From Nonomuraea rubra (GTDB taxonomy: Bacteria > Actinomycetota > Actinomycetes > Streptosporangiales > Streptosporangiaceae), in assembly GCF_014207985.1 (NCBI RefSeq), contig NZ_JACHMI010000001.1, positions 12,321,001 through 12,385,000 of the forward strand: DNA of 64,000 bases, given 5' to 3'. The notes under the pieces are model-generated. The model saw nothing but the letters and a program-made list of their open reading frames with translations. It made no database searches and was not told the origin of the DNA. Both the position numbers and the translations under genes were made by a program. Shown one piece after another: positions 33,856-42,383 of this stretch (positions are counted from its first letter, which is position 1; each line of letters begins with the position of its first letter).

Positions 33856-34241
33856 GACTCCATCATCTCGCGTCGCGAGTCGTAGGAAGCACGCGCCGCG
33901 ATGATCTCCTCCTGGTGCTGTTCGGTCCAGGTGACCAGGGACTTGATGGTCTGGTGCAGGGTGCGGCCGAGCGGCGTCAGCGCGTAGTCCACGCGGGGTG
34001 GCACGACCGGGTGGACCGTGCGGCTGACCAGGCCGTCGCGTTCGAGCTGGCGCAGGGTGACGCTGAGCATGCGCTGGCTGATGCCGTCGATCTCGCGGCG
34101 GAGCTGGGTGAAGCGCAGGCTCTGGCAGTCGAGCAGCGCGATCACCAGCAGCGACCACTTGTCAGCGATGCGGTCGAGGATCTGGCGGACCTCGCAGTCC
34201 TCCCGCACGTCCCACTGGCGCACGTCGTAGTCGTCGTCCAC
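33852..34241 (-). CDS. HxlR-family winged-helix regulator
   Basis: 129 aa from GTG 34241; a GTG at 34286 would add 15 residues. The HxlR core is clear: the Cys in REDCEVRQILDRIADKWSLLVIALL (possible redox or aldehyde sensor), RFTQLRREIDGISQRMLSVTLRQLERDGLV (helix-turn-helix) and RVDYALTPLGRTL (wing). It is divergent from an MFS gene and overlaps the rhodanese gene. Three GTAACC/GGTTAC elements in the intergenic region may be its sites. Effector unknown. Confidence 0.92.
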   Translation of the reverse strand: MDDDYDVRQWDVREDCEVRQILDRIADKWSLLVIALLDCQSLRFTQLRREIDGISQRMLSVTLRQLERDGLVSRTVHPVVPPRVDYALTPLGRTLHQTIKSLVTWTEQHQEEIIAARASYDSRREMMES

Positions 34242-34252
34242 GGTGCCTTCGC

Positions 34253-34352
34253 AGTAACCGAGTGATCGAGAAGTGCCTTCTTCCACAAGAAACCATGCTG
34301 GCGCATGATGTGGGGCGGTTACAAGAGAGAACCGACCTTCCTAGAAGTAACC
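34253..34352. promoter_or_regulatory. three GGTTAC-type elements between hxlR and the MFS gene
   Basis: AGTAACC at 34253-34259, GGTTACA at 34317-34323 and AGTAACC at 34346-34352, in mixed orientation, inside or at the edges of the 122-bp divergent region. Candidate binding sites for the adjacent HxlR regulator, by position only. Confidence 0.45.
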
Positions 34353-34363
34353 GGGGGTTTGTT

Positions 34364-35773
34364 GTGTCTGTCCCTGCCCGTACCTGGGGCGTACTGATCG
34401 TTTTGTGCGGGGCCATCTTCCTGGAGGGCATCGACGTGGCGATGCTGAACGTCGCCCTCCCGTCCATCCGGGCCGACCTCGGGCTGTCCACCGGCATGCT
34501 GAGCGGGGTCGTGAGCGCGTACGTGCTCGGCTACGGCGGTTTCATGCTGCTCGGCGGCCGGGCGGCCGACCTGCTGGGGCGGCGGCGGATGTTCCTGTTC
34601 TGGCTGGTGGTGTTCCTGCTGTTCTCGGGGCTCGGCGGCTTCGCGGACGAGGGGTGGGTGCTGCTGGTGGCCAGGTTCGTCACCGGGGTGGCCGCCGCGT
34701 TCATGACGCCCGCCGGCCTGTCCCTGATCACCACGAACTTCCCCGAGGGCCCCCAGCGCAACAGGGCCCTGCTCATCTACGCCGGCACGGCCGCGGGCGG
34801 CTTCGCGCTCGGGCTGGTGATCGGCGGGCTGCTGGCCGCGATCGGCTGGCGCTGGGTGTTCTTCGCCCCCGTGCTGCTGGCGCTGGTCATCCTGGTCGCC
34901 GCCATCCCCCTGATCAAGGACCAGGGGGAGCGCCGGGCGGCGGGCGGCTTCGACGTGGCGGGCGCGATCAGCGTCACCGGCGCGATGATCCTGCTCGTCT
35001 ACGGCGTCGTCCGCCTGGAGCACCTCTCCGACGGCCCGCTCCTGACGGCCGCGGCCTTCGCCGGGGGCCTGGCCCTGCTGGCGATCTTCGTCGCCGTCGA
35101 ACGCCGCTCCGCCGCCCCGCTCGTCCGGCTCGGGATCCTGCGCTCGGGCCCGCTGGTCCGCGCGAACGTCATGGCCGCGCTGCTCACGGCCTCGTTCTTC
35201 GGCTTCCAGTTCCTGGTCACGCTGTACCTCCAGGAGCTGCGCGGCTGGTCCACCATCCAGACGGGGCTGGCCCTGCTGGCGGCCGCCGCGGACGTGGTGC
35301 TGGCCCCCACGCTCACGCCGTGGCTGGTCAACCGGTTCGGCAACGCCAAGGTCGTGCTCGGCGGCCTGGTGTCGGGACTGCTGGCGTACGCGCTGTTCCT
35401 CGGGGTGGGCCTGGACTGGACGTACGCGGCCATGCTGCCGTCGATGCTGCTGATCGGCCTGATGTTCGCCTTCGTCTACGGCCCGCTGACGATCGTGGCC
35501 ACGGACGGCATCGCCGAGCACGAGCAGGGCCTGGCAGGCGGCCTGATCAACTCCTCGTTCCAGTTCGGCGCGGCCCTCGGCCTGTCGATGGTGACCGCTG
35601 TGAACGTGGCGGCCCTGGGCGCGGCGACGGGCGCCGAGGCCGGGTTGGAGGCGATGCGCACGGCCCTGGTCGTGCCGGTCACGGCCACGCTGCTGGCCGC
35701 GCTCATCGGCGTCGCGGGCCTGCGTACGCGAGCCCGCAAGCCCGCCGGGGACGAGGTGCTGAGCGCTACTTGA
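34364..35773 (+). CDS. MFS transporter, DHA2-like 14-TM drug exporter
   Basis: 469 aa from GTG with GGGGG six bases upstream. Fourteen predicted membrane segments. The motif D1-like LEGIDVAMLNVALPSI in helix 1, motif A LGGRAADLLGRRRMFL, and motif C GTAAGGFALGLVIGG are present. The family exports drugs or antibiotics with proton influx. The divergent HxlR gene is the likely regulator. Its last eight bases overlap the convergent glycosylase gene. Substrate not predictable. Confidence 0.9.
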   Translation: MSVPARTWGVLIVLCGAIFLEGIDVAMLNVALPSIRADLGLSTGMLSGVVSAYVLGYGGFMLLGGRAADLLGRRRMFLFWLVVFLLFSGLGGFADEGWVLLVARFVTGVAAAFMTPAGLSLITTNFPEGPQRNRALLIYAGTAAGGFALGLVIGGLLAAIGWRWVFFAPVLLALVILVAAIPLIKDQGERRAAGGFDVAGAISVTGAMILLVYGVVRLEHLSDGPLLTAAAFAGGLALLAIFVAVERRSAAPLVRLGILRSGPLVRANVMAALLTASFFGFQFLVTLYLQELRGWSTIQTGLALLAAAADVVLAPTLTPWLVNRFGNAKVVLGGLVSGLLAYALFLGVGLDWTYAAMLPSMLLIGLMFAFVYGPLTIVATDGIAEHEQGLAGGLINSSFQFGAALGLSMVTAVNVAALGAATGAEAGLEAMRTALVVPVTATLLAALIGVAGLRTRARKPAGDEVLSAT

Positions 35774-36644
35774 GCAGCTTGGACAGGCGGCGGTCGGCCA
35801 GCGGCTTGCCGCCTGTCTGGCAGGTGGGGCAGTACTGCAACGACGAGTCGGCGAACGAGACCTCCCTGATCGTGTCGCCGCACACGTCGCAGGGCTGCCC
35901 CGTGCGGTTGTGCACGCGCAGGCCCGACTTCTTCTCCGCCTTGAGGTCCTTGGCCGCCAGCCCGTGCGCGCGCTCGACGGCGTCGCTCAGCGTGGTGACG
36001 ATGGCCTCGTGCAGGTCGGCGATCTGGGCGTCGGTCAGCGTGGCCGCGATCTTGAACGGGGACATCTTCGCGGCGTGCAGCACCTCGTCGGAGTAGGCGT
36101 TCCCGATGCCCGCGATCACCTTCTGGTCGCGCAGGAGGCCCTTGATCTGGGTACGGTTGCCGCCGACGATGCGCTTGAGCGCCTCGACGGTGAAGGACTC
36201 GGCGAGCGGGTCGGGGCCGAGCGCGGCAACACCAGGCACATCGTCCGGATTTTTCGTGACATAGACGGCGAGCCGCTTCTGCGTCCCCGCCTCCGTCAGC
36301 TCGAAGCCCGGCGCCAGCCCCTCGTCGTCGGGCGCCAGCCTGACCCGGACCGCCAGCGGCCCCTTGCCAGGCCGTACCGGCTTGGCGCCGGACAGGTCGT
36401 CACGCCAGCGCAGCCACCCCGCGCGGGCCAGGTGGATGACCAGGTGCAGGCCGTCGCAGTCGAGGTCGAGGAACTTGCCGTGCCTGGCCACGCCCGTGAC
36501 GGTCAGCCCGCCGAGCGCCGTGACCGGCGGATCGAACGTCTTGAGCGCCTGGAAGGCGACCACGTCGACGCCGAGGATCGTGCGGCCCACCGCCCGCTCG
36601 CGCAGGAAGTGGGTGAGTGACTCCACTTCGGGAAGTTCGGGCAT
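35766..36644 (-). CDS. formamidopyrimidine-DNA glycosylase (Fpg/Nei family)
   Basis: 292 aa. The mature N-terminus PELPEVESL places Pro2 (nucleophile) and Glu3 correctly; the helix-two-turn-helix region is QIKGLLRDQKVIAGIGNAYSDEVLHAAKMSPF, and the zinc finger is CDVCG...QYCPTCQ (two CxxC pairs, about 257-280). Removes oxidised bases and cleaves at the AP site by beta/delta elimination. The lesion-recognition loop differs from E. coli MutM, so it may be the actinobacterial Fpg2/Nei-like type; this is unresolved. Confidence 0.92.
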   Translation of the reverse strand: MPELPEVESLTHFLRERAVGRTILGVDVVAFQALKTFDPPVTALGGLTVTGVARHGKFLDLDCDGLHLVIHLARAGWLRWRDDLSGAKPVRPGKGPLAVRVRLAPDDEGLAPGFELTEAGTQKRLAVYVTKNPDDVPGVAALGPDPLAESFTVEALKRIVGGNRTQIKGLLRDQKVIAGIGNAYSDEVLHAAKMSPFKIAATLTDAQIADLHEAIVTTLSDAVERAHGLAAKDLKAEKKSGLRVHNRTGQPCDVCGDTIREVSFADSSLQYCPTCQTGGKPLADRRLSKLLK

Positions 36645-36673
36645 GCCACCAGGGTACGTGCCTCACCCGGCCG

Positions 36674-37279
36674 TCACGGCACGTCCCAGAACGCCAGCTC
36701 GTGCCTCATCCCCTCGGCGAACAGCTCCTCGGCGCGGGCCGGATCCGGCCGGGCCTCGTCGATCATCTGCCCGATCCGCACGGTGAGCGCGGCGAACCCC
36801 GGATCCGCGTACGTGTCCACCCAGGCCCGGTAGCGCGGCTCCTCGGGCGGGTCCTCCGCCAGGATCCGCCCGAGGTTCGAATATCCCCACATGCACGGGT
36901 ACAGCGCGGCCAGCCCCTCCCCGTACGAACCGGCCGATTCCAGCAGGAACTCCGTGTACGCCGCGCACGCCGGCCCCTTCACCGCCCCTTCCAGATCGGC
37001 CCCGAACTCCGCCGACATCGACCGGTGCAGGCTCAGCTCGTCGTGGAAGGTGGTGTGCGCCAGATCCACCAGGTCGCCCAGGTGCGCGTCCGGCGCCTGC
37101 CAGGCCAGCCGCGCGAACACCCGTACATAGTCCAGCAGGAACAGGTAGTCCTGCTCCAGCCACGACCGGAACACCGGCTCCGGCAGGTCCCCGCGCCCGA
37201 TCCCGGCGACGGTGGCGTGGCCGAGCTGGGCCTGCAGCAGCGGGCGGCCGATGGCGTGAAGTCTTTCCGACATGCTCAT
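36674..37279 (-). CDS. TenA-family thiaminase II / aminopyrimidine aminohydrolase homologue
   Basis: 201 aa, the all-helical TenA fold. Seen: FRSWLEQDYLFLLDYVRVFA (Asp/Tyr of the pyrimidine pocket), THxTFHDELSLH-like LAHTTFHDELSLH, the catalytic Cys in LYPCMWGYSNLG, and the C-terminal HELAFWDVP Glu. The catalytic Cys is kept, so salvage hydrolysis of thiamine breakdown products to HMP is likely. Together with the TPP-controlled cytX 3 kb away it suggests pyrimidine-moiety salvage. No riboswitch precedes it, and it is divergent from a GPP34 gene only 24 bp away. Confidence 0.88.
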   Translation of the reverse strand: MSMSERLHAIGRPLLQAQLGHATVAGIGRGDLPEPVFRSWLEQDYLFLLDYVRVFARLAWQAPDAHLGDLVDLAHTTFHDELSLHRSMSAEFGADLEGAVKGPACAAYTEFLLESAGSYGEGLAALYPCMWGYSNLGRILAEDPPEEPRYRAWVDTYADPGFAALTVRIGQMIDEARPDPARAEELFAEGMRHELAFWDVP

Positions 37280-37303
37280 GATCGGGAGATTAGTGTTCTT
37301 GAC

Positions 37304-37969
37304 ATGACGGTGACGATCGCCGAGGAACTCCTGCTGCTCGCCTACAGCGACGACAAGGGCAAGCCGCTCATCGCCGACAGCCGCCTCGACCACGCCGTGG
37401 CCGGTGCGCTCCTGGCCGAGCTGGCCGTCCGCGGCCGGGTGGAGCTGACGGGCAGGACGCTGACGGGCAGAAAGCTGACCGTCAGGGACCCGAGGCCGCT
37501 CCGCGACGAGCTGCTCGACGGCGTGCTGAACCACATGGCCAAGCGGAGCGACAGGAGCCCGTCCTGGTGGCTGCAGAGGCTGGAGAAGCACGACCGGCGC
37601 ATGCGCCTGCTCTCCCGGCTCGCCGCCATGGGCGTGCTGAGGGAGCAGCGTGACAAGGCGCTGGGCATCTTCACGGTCACCACCTGGCCGACGGCCTTCC
37701 CCGGCGTGGAGGCCGCCGTGCGGCAACGCGTGTCCGCGGCCCTGGCGGGCGCCCATCACGACGAGCGCACCGCCGCGCTGATCGGCCTCGTCCACTCCGC
37801 CGGCCTCACCCGCAAGGCCTTCCCCGGCGCCGACAGGAGGCGCTTCAAGCACTTCGCCGCGGGCGCCTGGGCGTCCGGGCCGGTGGCGTCCACCGTCGCC
37901 TCCATCAACTCGGCCGTCAAGGCGTCCTCCTCCGGAGGAGCGGGCGGTGAGGGAGGCGACGGCGGCTGA
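37304..37969 (+). CDS. GPP34/GOLPH3-like protein
   Basis: 221 aa. TIAEELLLLAYSDDKGKP is the N-terminal signature of the GPP34 family. VAGALLAELAVRGRVEL, and the WWLQRLEKHDRRMRLLSRLAAMGVL helix pair follow. Eukaryotic GOLPH3 binds PtdIns4P and Golgi glycosyltransferases; bacterial members, abundant in actinomycetes, have no settled role. The C-terminus is a Gly/Ser tail (SSGGAGGEGGDGG). It starts 24 bp from the divergent tenA-like gene, with promoters necessarily overlapping. Confidence 0.9.
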   Translation: MTVTIAEELLLLAYSDDKGKPLIADSRLDHAVAGALLAELAVRGRVELTGRTLTGRKLTVRDPRPLRDELLDGVLNHMAKRSDRSPSWWLQRLEKHDRRMRLLSRLAAMGVLREQRDKALGIFTVTTWPTAFPGVEAAVRQRVSAALAGAHHDERTAALIGLVHSAGLTRKAFPGADRRRFKHFAAGAWASGPVASTVASINSAVKASSSGGAGGEGGDGG

Positions 37970-37976
37970 GGACACC

Positions 37977-39269
37977 TCAGCTCGCGTCCACGACCTCCTT
38001 CGGCACCGGCTGGTCCGACTTCAACGCGTCGAACAGCGCCAGCGCCTTCGCCCGGTCCCACTTGACCGCCGTGCCGCCACCCGGGATCACCTCGTTGCCG
38101 CCGAACGGCACCACCGTGGTCACCGGGCTGTCACCCATGGCCAGCCCCAGCGAGAGCATGTTGAACGCGCCCGTGCCCGAGTCGACCTCGACCGCGTCCG
38201 TGGCGCTGAACGCCAGCGGGATCGAGGTGAACGGGTTGAGCAGCACGCCCGGGCTCGCGGCCTTCTTCACCACCGCGCCGAGGAACTGCCGCTGCCGCTT
38301 GGTCCGCTCGAAGTCGGGCAGCGCGCCGCCCTTGCGGGTGCGTACGTAGCCGAGCGCCTGCGAGCCGTTGAGCTCCTGGACGCCCTTCTTCAGGTTGAGG
38401 CCCGCCTTGGGGTCGTTCACGGCCGCGCGCACGTTGATCTCGACCCCGCCGATGGCGTCCACGATGTCCACGAAGCCGGCGAAGCCGATCTCCATGTAGT
38501 GGTCCACGTGCACCCCCGTGACCGTCTCCACGGTGCGGACGAGCAGCTTGGGGCCGCCGATGGCGTACGCGGAGTTGAGCTTGTCGCGGCCCTTGCCGGG
38601 GATGGTGACGGCCGAGTCGCGCGGCAGGCTGACCAGCGTGGGCTTGTCGCTGCCCTCGGGGATGTGCAGCAGCATCATCGAGTCCGTACGCTGCCCCGCG
38701 GCCTGCCCGGTGGCCAGCTTCTTGCGCTGGGCGGCGGTCAGGCCCTTGCGGCTGTCGGAGCCGACGAGCAGCCAGTTGGTGCCCGGGGTGTCGGCGGGCC
38801 GGCCCTCGTAGTCGTCGAGCACCCCGTCGATGCCCGAGAGCCGCGAGTCGATCACGAAGAACAGCGCCACGGCCGCGACCAGCAGCACCACCAGGAGCCC
38901 GGCGACCACGGCGACGACCGCCTTCCAGGAGATCCTCCTGCGCGGGCCCCTGGGCCCTCCGCCACGCCCGGCAGGGCCTCCCGGCCCTCTGGGCGGCTCC
39001 TGGCCGCGCGATTTGAACGGCCTGACCGGGCTCTTGCCCGAACGTTCGCGCCCGTAGACCCGCGAGCTCCCCCGCACGGGCTCGTCGACCCGCGGCGACT
39101 CGGGAACCTGGGCAGCGGCGGGAAGCTTGTGAGTCGGCGCTCCCGGCCCTCCCGAGGGAAGGTGGTGAGCGGGCGCGCCCCCCGAGCGCAGGCCGTCACT
39201 GGGCCGTGGCGGGAGCGGGCGGCCGTCGCCTGGTGAGCGCATGGCCCGGGTCCGGTCGTCCTCGGTCAC
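37977..39269 (-). CDS. LytR-CpsA-Psr family cell-wall glycopolymer ligase
   Basis: 430 aa from GTG 39269, chosen for the AAGGGAAGAAGG SD; an ATG at 39296 has none. A cytosolic, Pro/Arg/Gly-rich, disordered N-terminus (about 1-115) precedes one membrane segment (SWKAVVAVVAGLLVVLLVAAVALFF), then the LCP domain outside: NWLLVGSDSRKG, RTDSMMLLHIPEGSDKPTLVSLPRDSAVTIPG with conserved Arg and Asp, YMEIGFAGFVDIVDAIGGVEI, and FERTKRQRQFL. It moves polyprenyl-linked polymers to peptidoglycan. No C-terminal LytR_C domain. Confidence 0.93.
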   Translation of the reverse strand: MTEDDRTRAMRSPGDGRPLPPRPSDGLRSGGAPAHHLPSGGPGAPTHKLPAAAQVPESPRVDEPVRGSSRVYGRERSGKSPVRPFKSRGQEPPRGPGGPAGRGGGPRGPRRRISWKAVVAVVAGLLVVLLVAAVALFFVIDSRLSGIDGVLDDYEGRPADTPGTNWLLVGSDSRKGLTAAQRKKLATGQAAGQRTDSMMLLHIPEGSDKPTLVSLPRDSAVTIPGKGRDKLNSAYAIGGPKLLVRTVETVTGVHVDHYMEIGFAGFVDIVDAIGGVEINVRAAVNDPKAGLNLKKGVQELNGSQALGYVRTRKGGALPDFERTKRQRQFLGAVVKKAASPGVLLNPFTSIPLAFSATDAVEVDSGTGAFNMLSLGLAMGDSPVTTVVPFGGNEVIPGGGTAVKWDRAKALALFDALKSDQPVPKEVVDAS

Positions 39270-39513
39270 TTCGCCTTCTTCCCTTCGCTTTGTCATAGAC
39301 GCTACGTCCAACCCCCCAGCAGTGAAGACGTTCCGCCAAGGTTTCTCCACGGAAAAGTACGCGGAACTAGCTGAGAGTCACTGCGGAAACATAGATGCCA
39401 CCTGCATCGTTACGGTTATGGACGACCTCTATCGAAGGGATGATCGTGTCCGATCCGGACCCGTGGAGTCTTCGCCCGTGCACGGGCACGGGTTCCTCTG
39501 AGGGCTCACTGCG

Positions 39514-40863
39514 GTGAGCGCCTATCTCGGGCTGCTGGCCCTCTTGCTTCTCACCGCGGCGACCGGCTATTTCGTCGCCCAGGAGTTCGCCTTCGTCGCC
39601 GCCGACCGGGGGGCGCTGCGCGAGCAGGCCGCCGCCGGCGACACCTCCGCCGAGAAGGCGCTCCAAGTAACTTCCCGCCTGTCCTTCATGCTCTCCGGCG
39701 CCCAGCTGGGCATCACCGTGACAGCGCTGCTGGTCGGCTTCCTGGCCGAGCCCGCGATCGCCACGCTCGTACGGCCGTGGCTGGCCGGCACGGGCCTGTC
39801 CGACGGAATGATCACAGGCATCTCCGTCGCGGCCGGCGTCTTCGTGGCGACCGTGGTGCAGATGGTGCTCGGCGAGCTGGCGCCCAAGAACCTGGGCATC
39901 GCCAGGCCGGAGCAGGTGGCCAAGTTCCTGGCCCGCTCGACGCTGATCTACCTGGCGGTCGTGGGCCCGGTGGTCAGGCTGTTCGACTCGGCCGCGACGG
40001 GCCTGCTCAGGCGCGTCGGCGTCGAGCCCGTGGAGGAGGTGGAGCACGGCGCCACCCCCGAGGAGCTGTCCCGCATCATCGCGGAGTCGACCCAGGCGGG
40101 TGAGCTGCCGCCCAGGCTCTCCGACCTCCTGGAGCGGGCGCTGGAGTTCGGCGACCGCACGGCGGAGGAGATCATGGTCCCCCGCCCCCGGGTGGTGGTC
40201 CTGCGTGCCTCGCAGCCGATCAGCGACCTCCTCGAGGTCATGCGCGAATGCGGCCACTCCCGCTACCCCGTGGTGGGCCAGGACGGCGACGTGACCGGCG
40301 TCACGGGCGTGCGCGAGCTGCTCGCCTCCGGCCTGGAGGAGGGCAGCATCTCCGCGATCACGCGGCCCGCCCTGCTGGTGCCCGACTCGGTCCCACTCCC
40401 TGCCGTGCTCGACAGGATGCGGGCGGCCAAGGACGACATCGTCTGCGTCATCGACGAGTACGGCGGCCTGGCGGGCGTCATCACCATCGAGGACCTGGCA
40501 GAGGAGCTGGTCGGCGAGCTGGTGGACGAGAACGACCCCGAGCCGGTGGGCGCCGTCGAGCACCCGGGCGGTATCTGGGAGATCCCGGGCAGCCTCCGGC
40601 TCGACGAGGTCGAGCGCGCGACGGGGGTGGCGTTGCCGGAGAGCGACGAGTACGACACCCTCGCCGGCCTGGTCCTGGCCAGGCTGGGCAGGATGCCCGA
40701 CCCCGGCGACACGGTGACCGTACCGATCGACGCCAACACCGATCCCTTCACTGAGGACGTTGAGGAGCACCGGGCGGAGCTGACGGTGATCTCGCTCAAC
40801 CGGCGGGTGCCCGAATGGGTGCGCCTGACGCCGCTGCGGCACGCGGAGGCGACGTCCCGATGA
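39514..40863 (+). CDS. CNNM/CorC-type membrane protein with CBS pair
   Basis: 449 aa from GTG. An N-terminal DUF21/CNNM membrane domain (about 1-200; FVAQEFAFVAADRGAL and AQLGITVTALLVGFLAEPAI), a CBS pair (about 215-335; MVPRPRVVVLRASQPISDLLEVM and DEYGGLAGVITIEDLAEELVGEL) and a C-terminal CorC_HlyC domain (about 350-435). The family takes part in magnesium or cobalt efflux; the hemolysin name is historical. Followed by a partner gene with a 4-base overlap. Confidence 0.92.
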   Translation: MSAYLGLLALLLLTAATGYFVAQEFAFVAADRGALREQAAAGDTSAEKALQVTSRLSFMLSGAQLGITVTALLVGFLAEPAIATLVRPWLAGTGLSDGMITGISVAAGVFVATVVQMVLGELAPKNLGIARPEQVAKFLARSTLIYLAVVGPVVRLFDSAATGLLRRVGVEPVEEVEHGATPEELSRIIAESTQAGELPPRLSDLLERALEFGDRTAEEIMVPRPRVVVLRASQPISDLLEVMRECGHSRYPVVGQDGDVTGVTGVRELLASGLEEGSISAITRPALLVPDSVPLPAVLDRMRAAKDDIVCVIDEYGGLAGVITIEDLAEELVGELVDENDPEPVGAVEHPGGIWEIPGSLRLDEVERATGVALPESDEYDTLAGLVLARLGRMPDPGDTVTVPIDANTDPFTEDVEEHRAELTVISLNRRVPEWVRLTPLRHAEATSR

Positions 40864-41870
40864 CCATGATCATTCTAAGCCTCGCGTTGCTGGCCTTCAA
40901 CGCGCTCTTCGTGGCGGCGGAGTTCGCCTTCGTCTCCTCCCGGCGTCACCGGCTGGAGGAGATGGCGGCGGGCGGCAACCGGCTCGTCAGGATCGCGGCC
41001 AGGTCGGCGGCGGGCGGCAGCCGCCAGCTCTCCCTGATGCTGGCCGGCGCCCAGCTCGGCATCACGCTCTGCACCCTGGGCCTCGGCCAGGTGACGGAGC
41101 CCGCGCTGGAGCACTACCTGGAGCCGGTCTTCGCGGCGATCGGCGTGCCGGAGGCCATGCGGCTGCCGATCGCGCTGGTGATCGCCCTGGCCCTGGTGAC
41201 GTTCCTGCACATGGTCATCGGCGAGATGGCCCCGAAGTCGTGGGCCCTGACCCACCCCGAGCGGGCGGCGCTGCTGCTGACCTTCCCGTTCAGGGCGTTC
41301 ACCACGGTCATGCGCCCGCTGCTCTCGGCGCTGAACGGGCTGACGAACCTGATCCTGCACCTCTTCGGCGTCCAGGCCAGGGACGAGCTGGCCACGACCA
41401 GGACCCCGCGCCAGCTCGCCATGCTGGTGGGCGAGTCGGGCCGGATGGGCCTGCTGGACCGGGAGGAGCACGACCTCCTGACCAGGGCGCTGCGCCTGGA
41501 CGACGAGGGCATCGAGCGCCTCATGGTGCCCATCGACCGGGTGGTCAAGGTCAGGGCGACGGCGACGGCCGCGGAGATCAGGTCGACCGCGGCGGGCAGT
41601 GCCCACCTGAGGCTCCTGGTGGAGGGCCCGAACGGCGTGGAGGGCGCCCTGCACGTACGGGAGGCCCTGCTGAAGCCGGAGAGCAAGGCGTCGGACCTCA
41701 TCAGGCCGCTGCCCAGGCTCCAGTGCACCACCCAGGTGCCCGAGGCCGTCACGGCCCTCCAGGAGGCCAGGTCCCACCTGGCCCTGGTGACGAACGCGGC
41801 GCAGGAGGTCATCGGCATGGTGAGCCTCACCGATCTGGTCGGCGAGCTGCTGGACACCAGAGCGGCGTGA
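40860..41870 (+). CDS. CNNM-type membrane protein with CBS pair, shorter partner
   Basis: 336 aa; ATG overlaps the previous stop (ATGA). DUF21 membrane domain (FVAAEFAFVSSRRHRLEEMAAGG; AQLGITLCTLGLGQVTEPAL) and CBS pair, but no CorC_HlyC domain. Two consecutive CNNM genes of unequal length are common in actinomycetes and may form a heteromeric complex. The second CBS has AQEVIGMVSLTDLVGELLD. Followed by a hairpin terminator (41882-41910). Confidence 0.92.
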   Translation: MTMIILSLALLAFNALFVAAEFAFVSSRRHRLEEMAAGGNRLVRIAARSAAGGSRQLSLMLAGAQLGITLCTLGLGQVTEPALEHYLEPVFAAIGVPEAMRLPIALVIALALVTFLHMVIGEMAPKSWALTHPERAALLLTFPFRAFTTVMRPLLSALNGLTNLILHLFGVQARDELATTRTPRQLAMLVGESGRMGLLDREEHDLLTRALRLDDEGIERLMVPIDRVVKVRATATAAEIRSTAAGSAHLRLLVEGPNGVEGALHVREALLKPESKASDLIRPLPRLQCTTQVPEAVTALQEARSHLALVTNAAQEVIGMVSLTDLVGELLDTRAA

Positions 41871-41881
41871 TCCGGGCGGGC

Positions 41882-41910
41882 GGGGGCGCCGAATCCGGTG
41901 CGCCCCCGTT
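41882..41910 (+). terminator. terminator of the CNNM operon
   Basis: GGGGGCGC (41882-41889) and GCGCCCCC (41900-41907) form an 8-bp stem with a 10-base loop, followed by GTTT. It starts 12 bases after the stop. Confidence 0.8.
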
Positions 41911-41988
41911 TCACCCGGGACGGCGGTGTGAGCTAAATCACTCAAGCCATTCGAAAGTGATCTGCAAGTGAGGGCATCTAGGGTCTCC

Positions 41989-42033
41989 ATGCGGAGCACA
42001 GCCCGTACTGACAAGGTCGCGACAAAGAAGTAG
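41989..42033 (+). other. 14-codon ORF or small RNA between two terminators
   Basis: ATG 41989 to TAG 42031-42033 encodes MRSTARTDKVATKK, a basic 14-residue peptide, with AGGG upstream (41979-41982). Its stop runs into a terminator hairpin (42032-42062), and an upstream inverted repeat ATCACT/AGTGAT (41937-41942, 41956-41961) could be an operator. The 513-bp gap between the CNNM operon and fhaA otherwise holds only terminators and tRNA-Leu. Could be a short transcript of either kind. Confidence 0.35.
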
Positions 42034-42062
42034 CCCCGACTCTTGCGAACCGGGGCTTGTTT
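42032..42062 (+). terminator. hairpin terminator after the 14-codon ORF
   Basis: AGCCCCG (42032-42038) and CGGGGCT (42051-42057) pair perfectly around a 12-base loop and lead into TGTTT. A terminator here implies a transcript that starts between 41911 and 42030. Confidence 0.75.
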
Positions 42063-42101
42063 CGTCAGTGTGGGTCTGCCGATTTCATCGGTGACCCCGA
42101 G

Positions 42102-42184
42102 TGGGCGAGGAGGGATTTGAACCCTCACGTCCTTTCGGACACACGGACCTGAACCGTGCGCGTCTGCCGTTCCGCCACCCGCCC
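42102..42184 (-). tRNA. tRNA-Leu (anticodon CAG)
   Basis: Acceptor GGGCGGG pairs with CTCGCCC (one G-U), discriminator A at 42102. The anticodon stem CACGG/CCGTG encloses TTCAGGT with CAG (plus-strand CTG at 42149-42151). There is a long variable arm and a T-loop TTCAAAT. CCA is not encoded, unlike the tRNA-Ser in this window. Confidence 0.96.
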
Positions 42185-42383
42185 TTGTGGGTGCGGAAAG
42201 AACATTAGCACGGAACAGCCACTGGTACTGAACCCGGATACGATCGCATAAGACACGGGAGCGGAGGAGCTGGGCGCGAGGGCCGACGAGCGCCTGGACG
42301 ACCGTGACGTGGAACGAGCGGAGACCGGGCGCCGATAGCGTCTCGGGGCCGCGATCATATGCACGGAGGAAGGGAGGTACCCG

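Noticed and set aside
39330..39367. 7-bp inverted repeat GTTCCGC/GCGGAAC between the LCP and CNNM genes
   Set aside because: Long gap, short arms and no promoter near; chance level in 70% G+C DNA.
39418..39501. 27-codon ORF ending 12 bases before the first CNNM gene, considered as a Mg-sensing leader peptide
   Set aside because: No SD at its ATG, no Pro/Asp-rich destabilising run and no attenuator hairpin between it and the gene.
42125..42364. Minus-strand ORF ending at tRNA-Leu
   Set aside because: It runs into the tRNA and is Arg/Ser-rich with no SD; a G+C-driven artefact.
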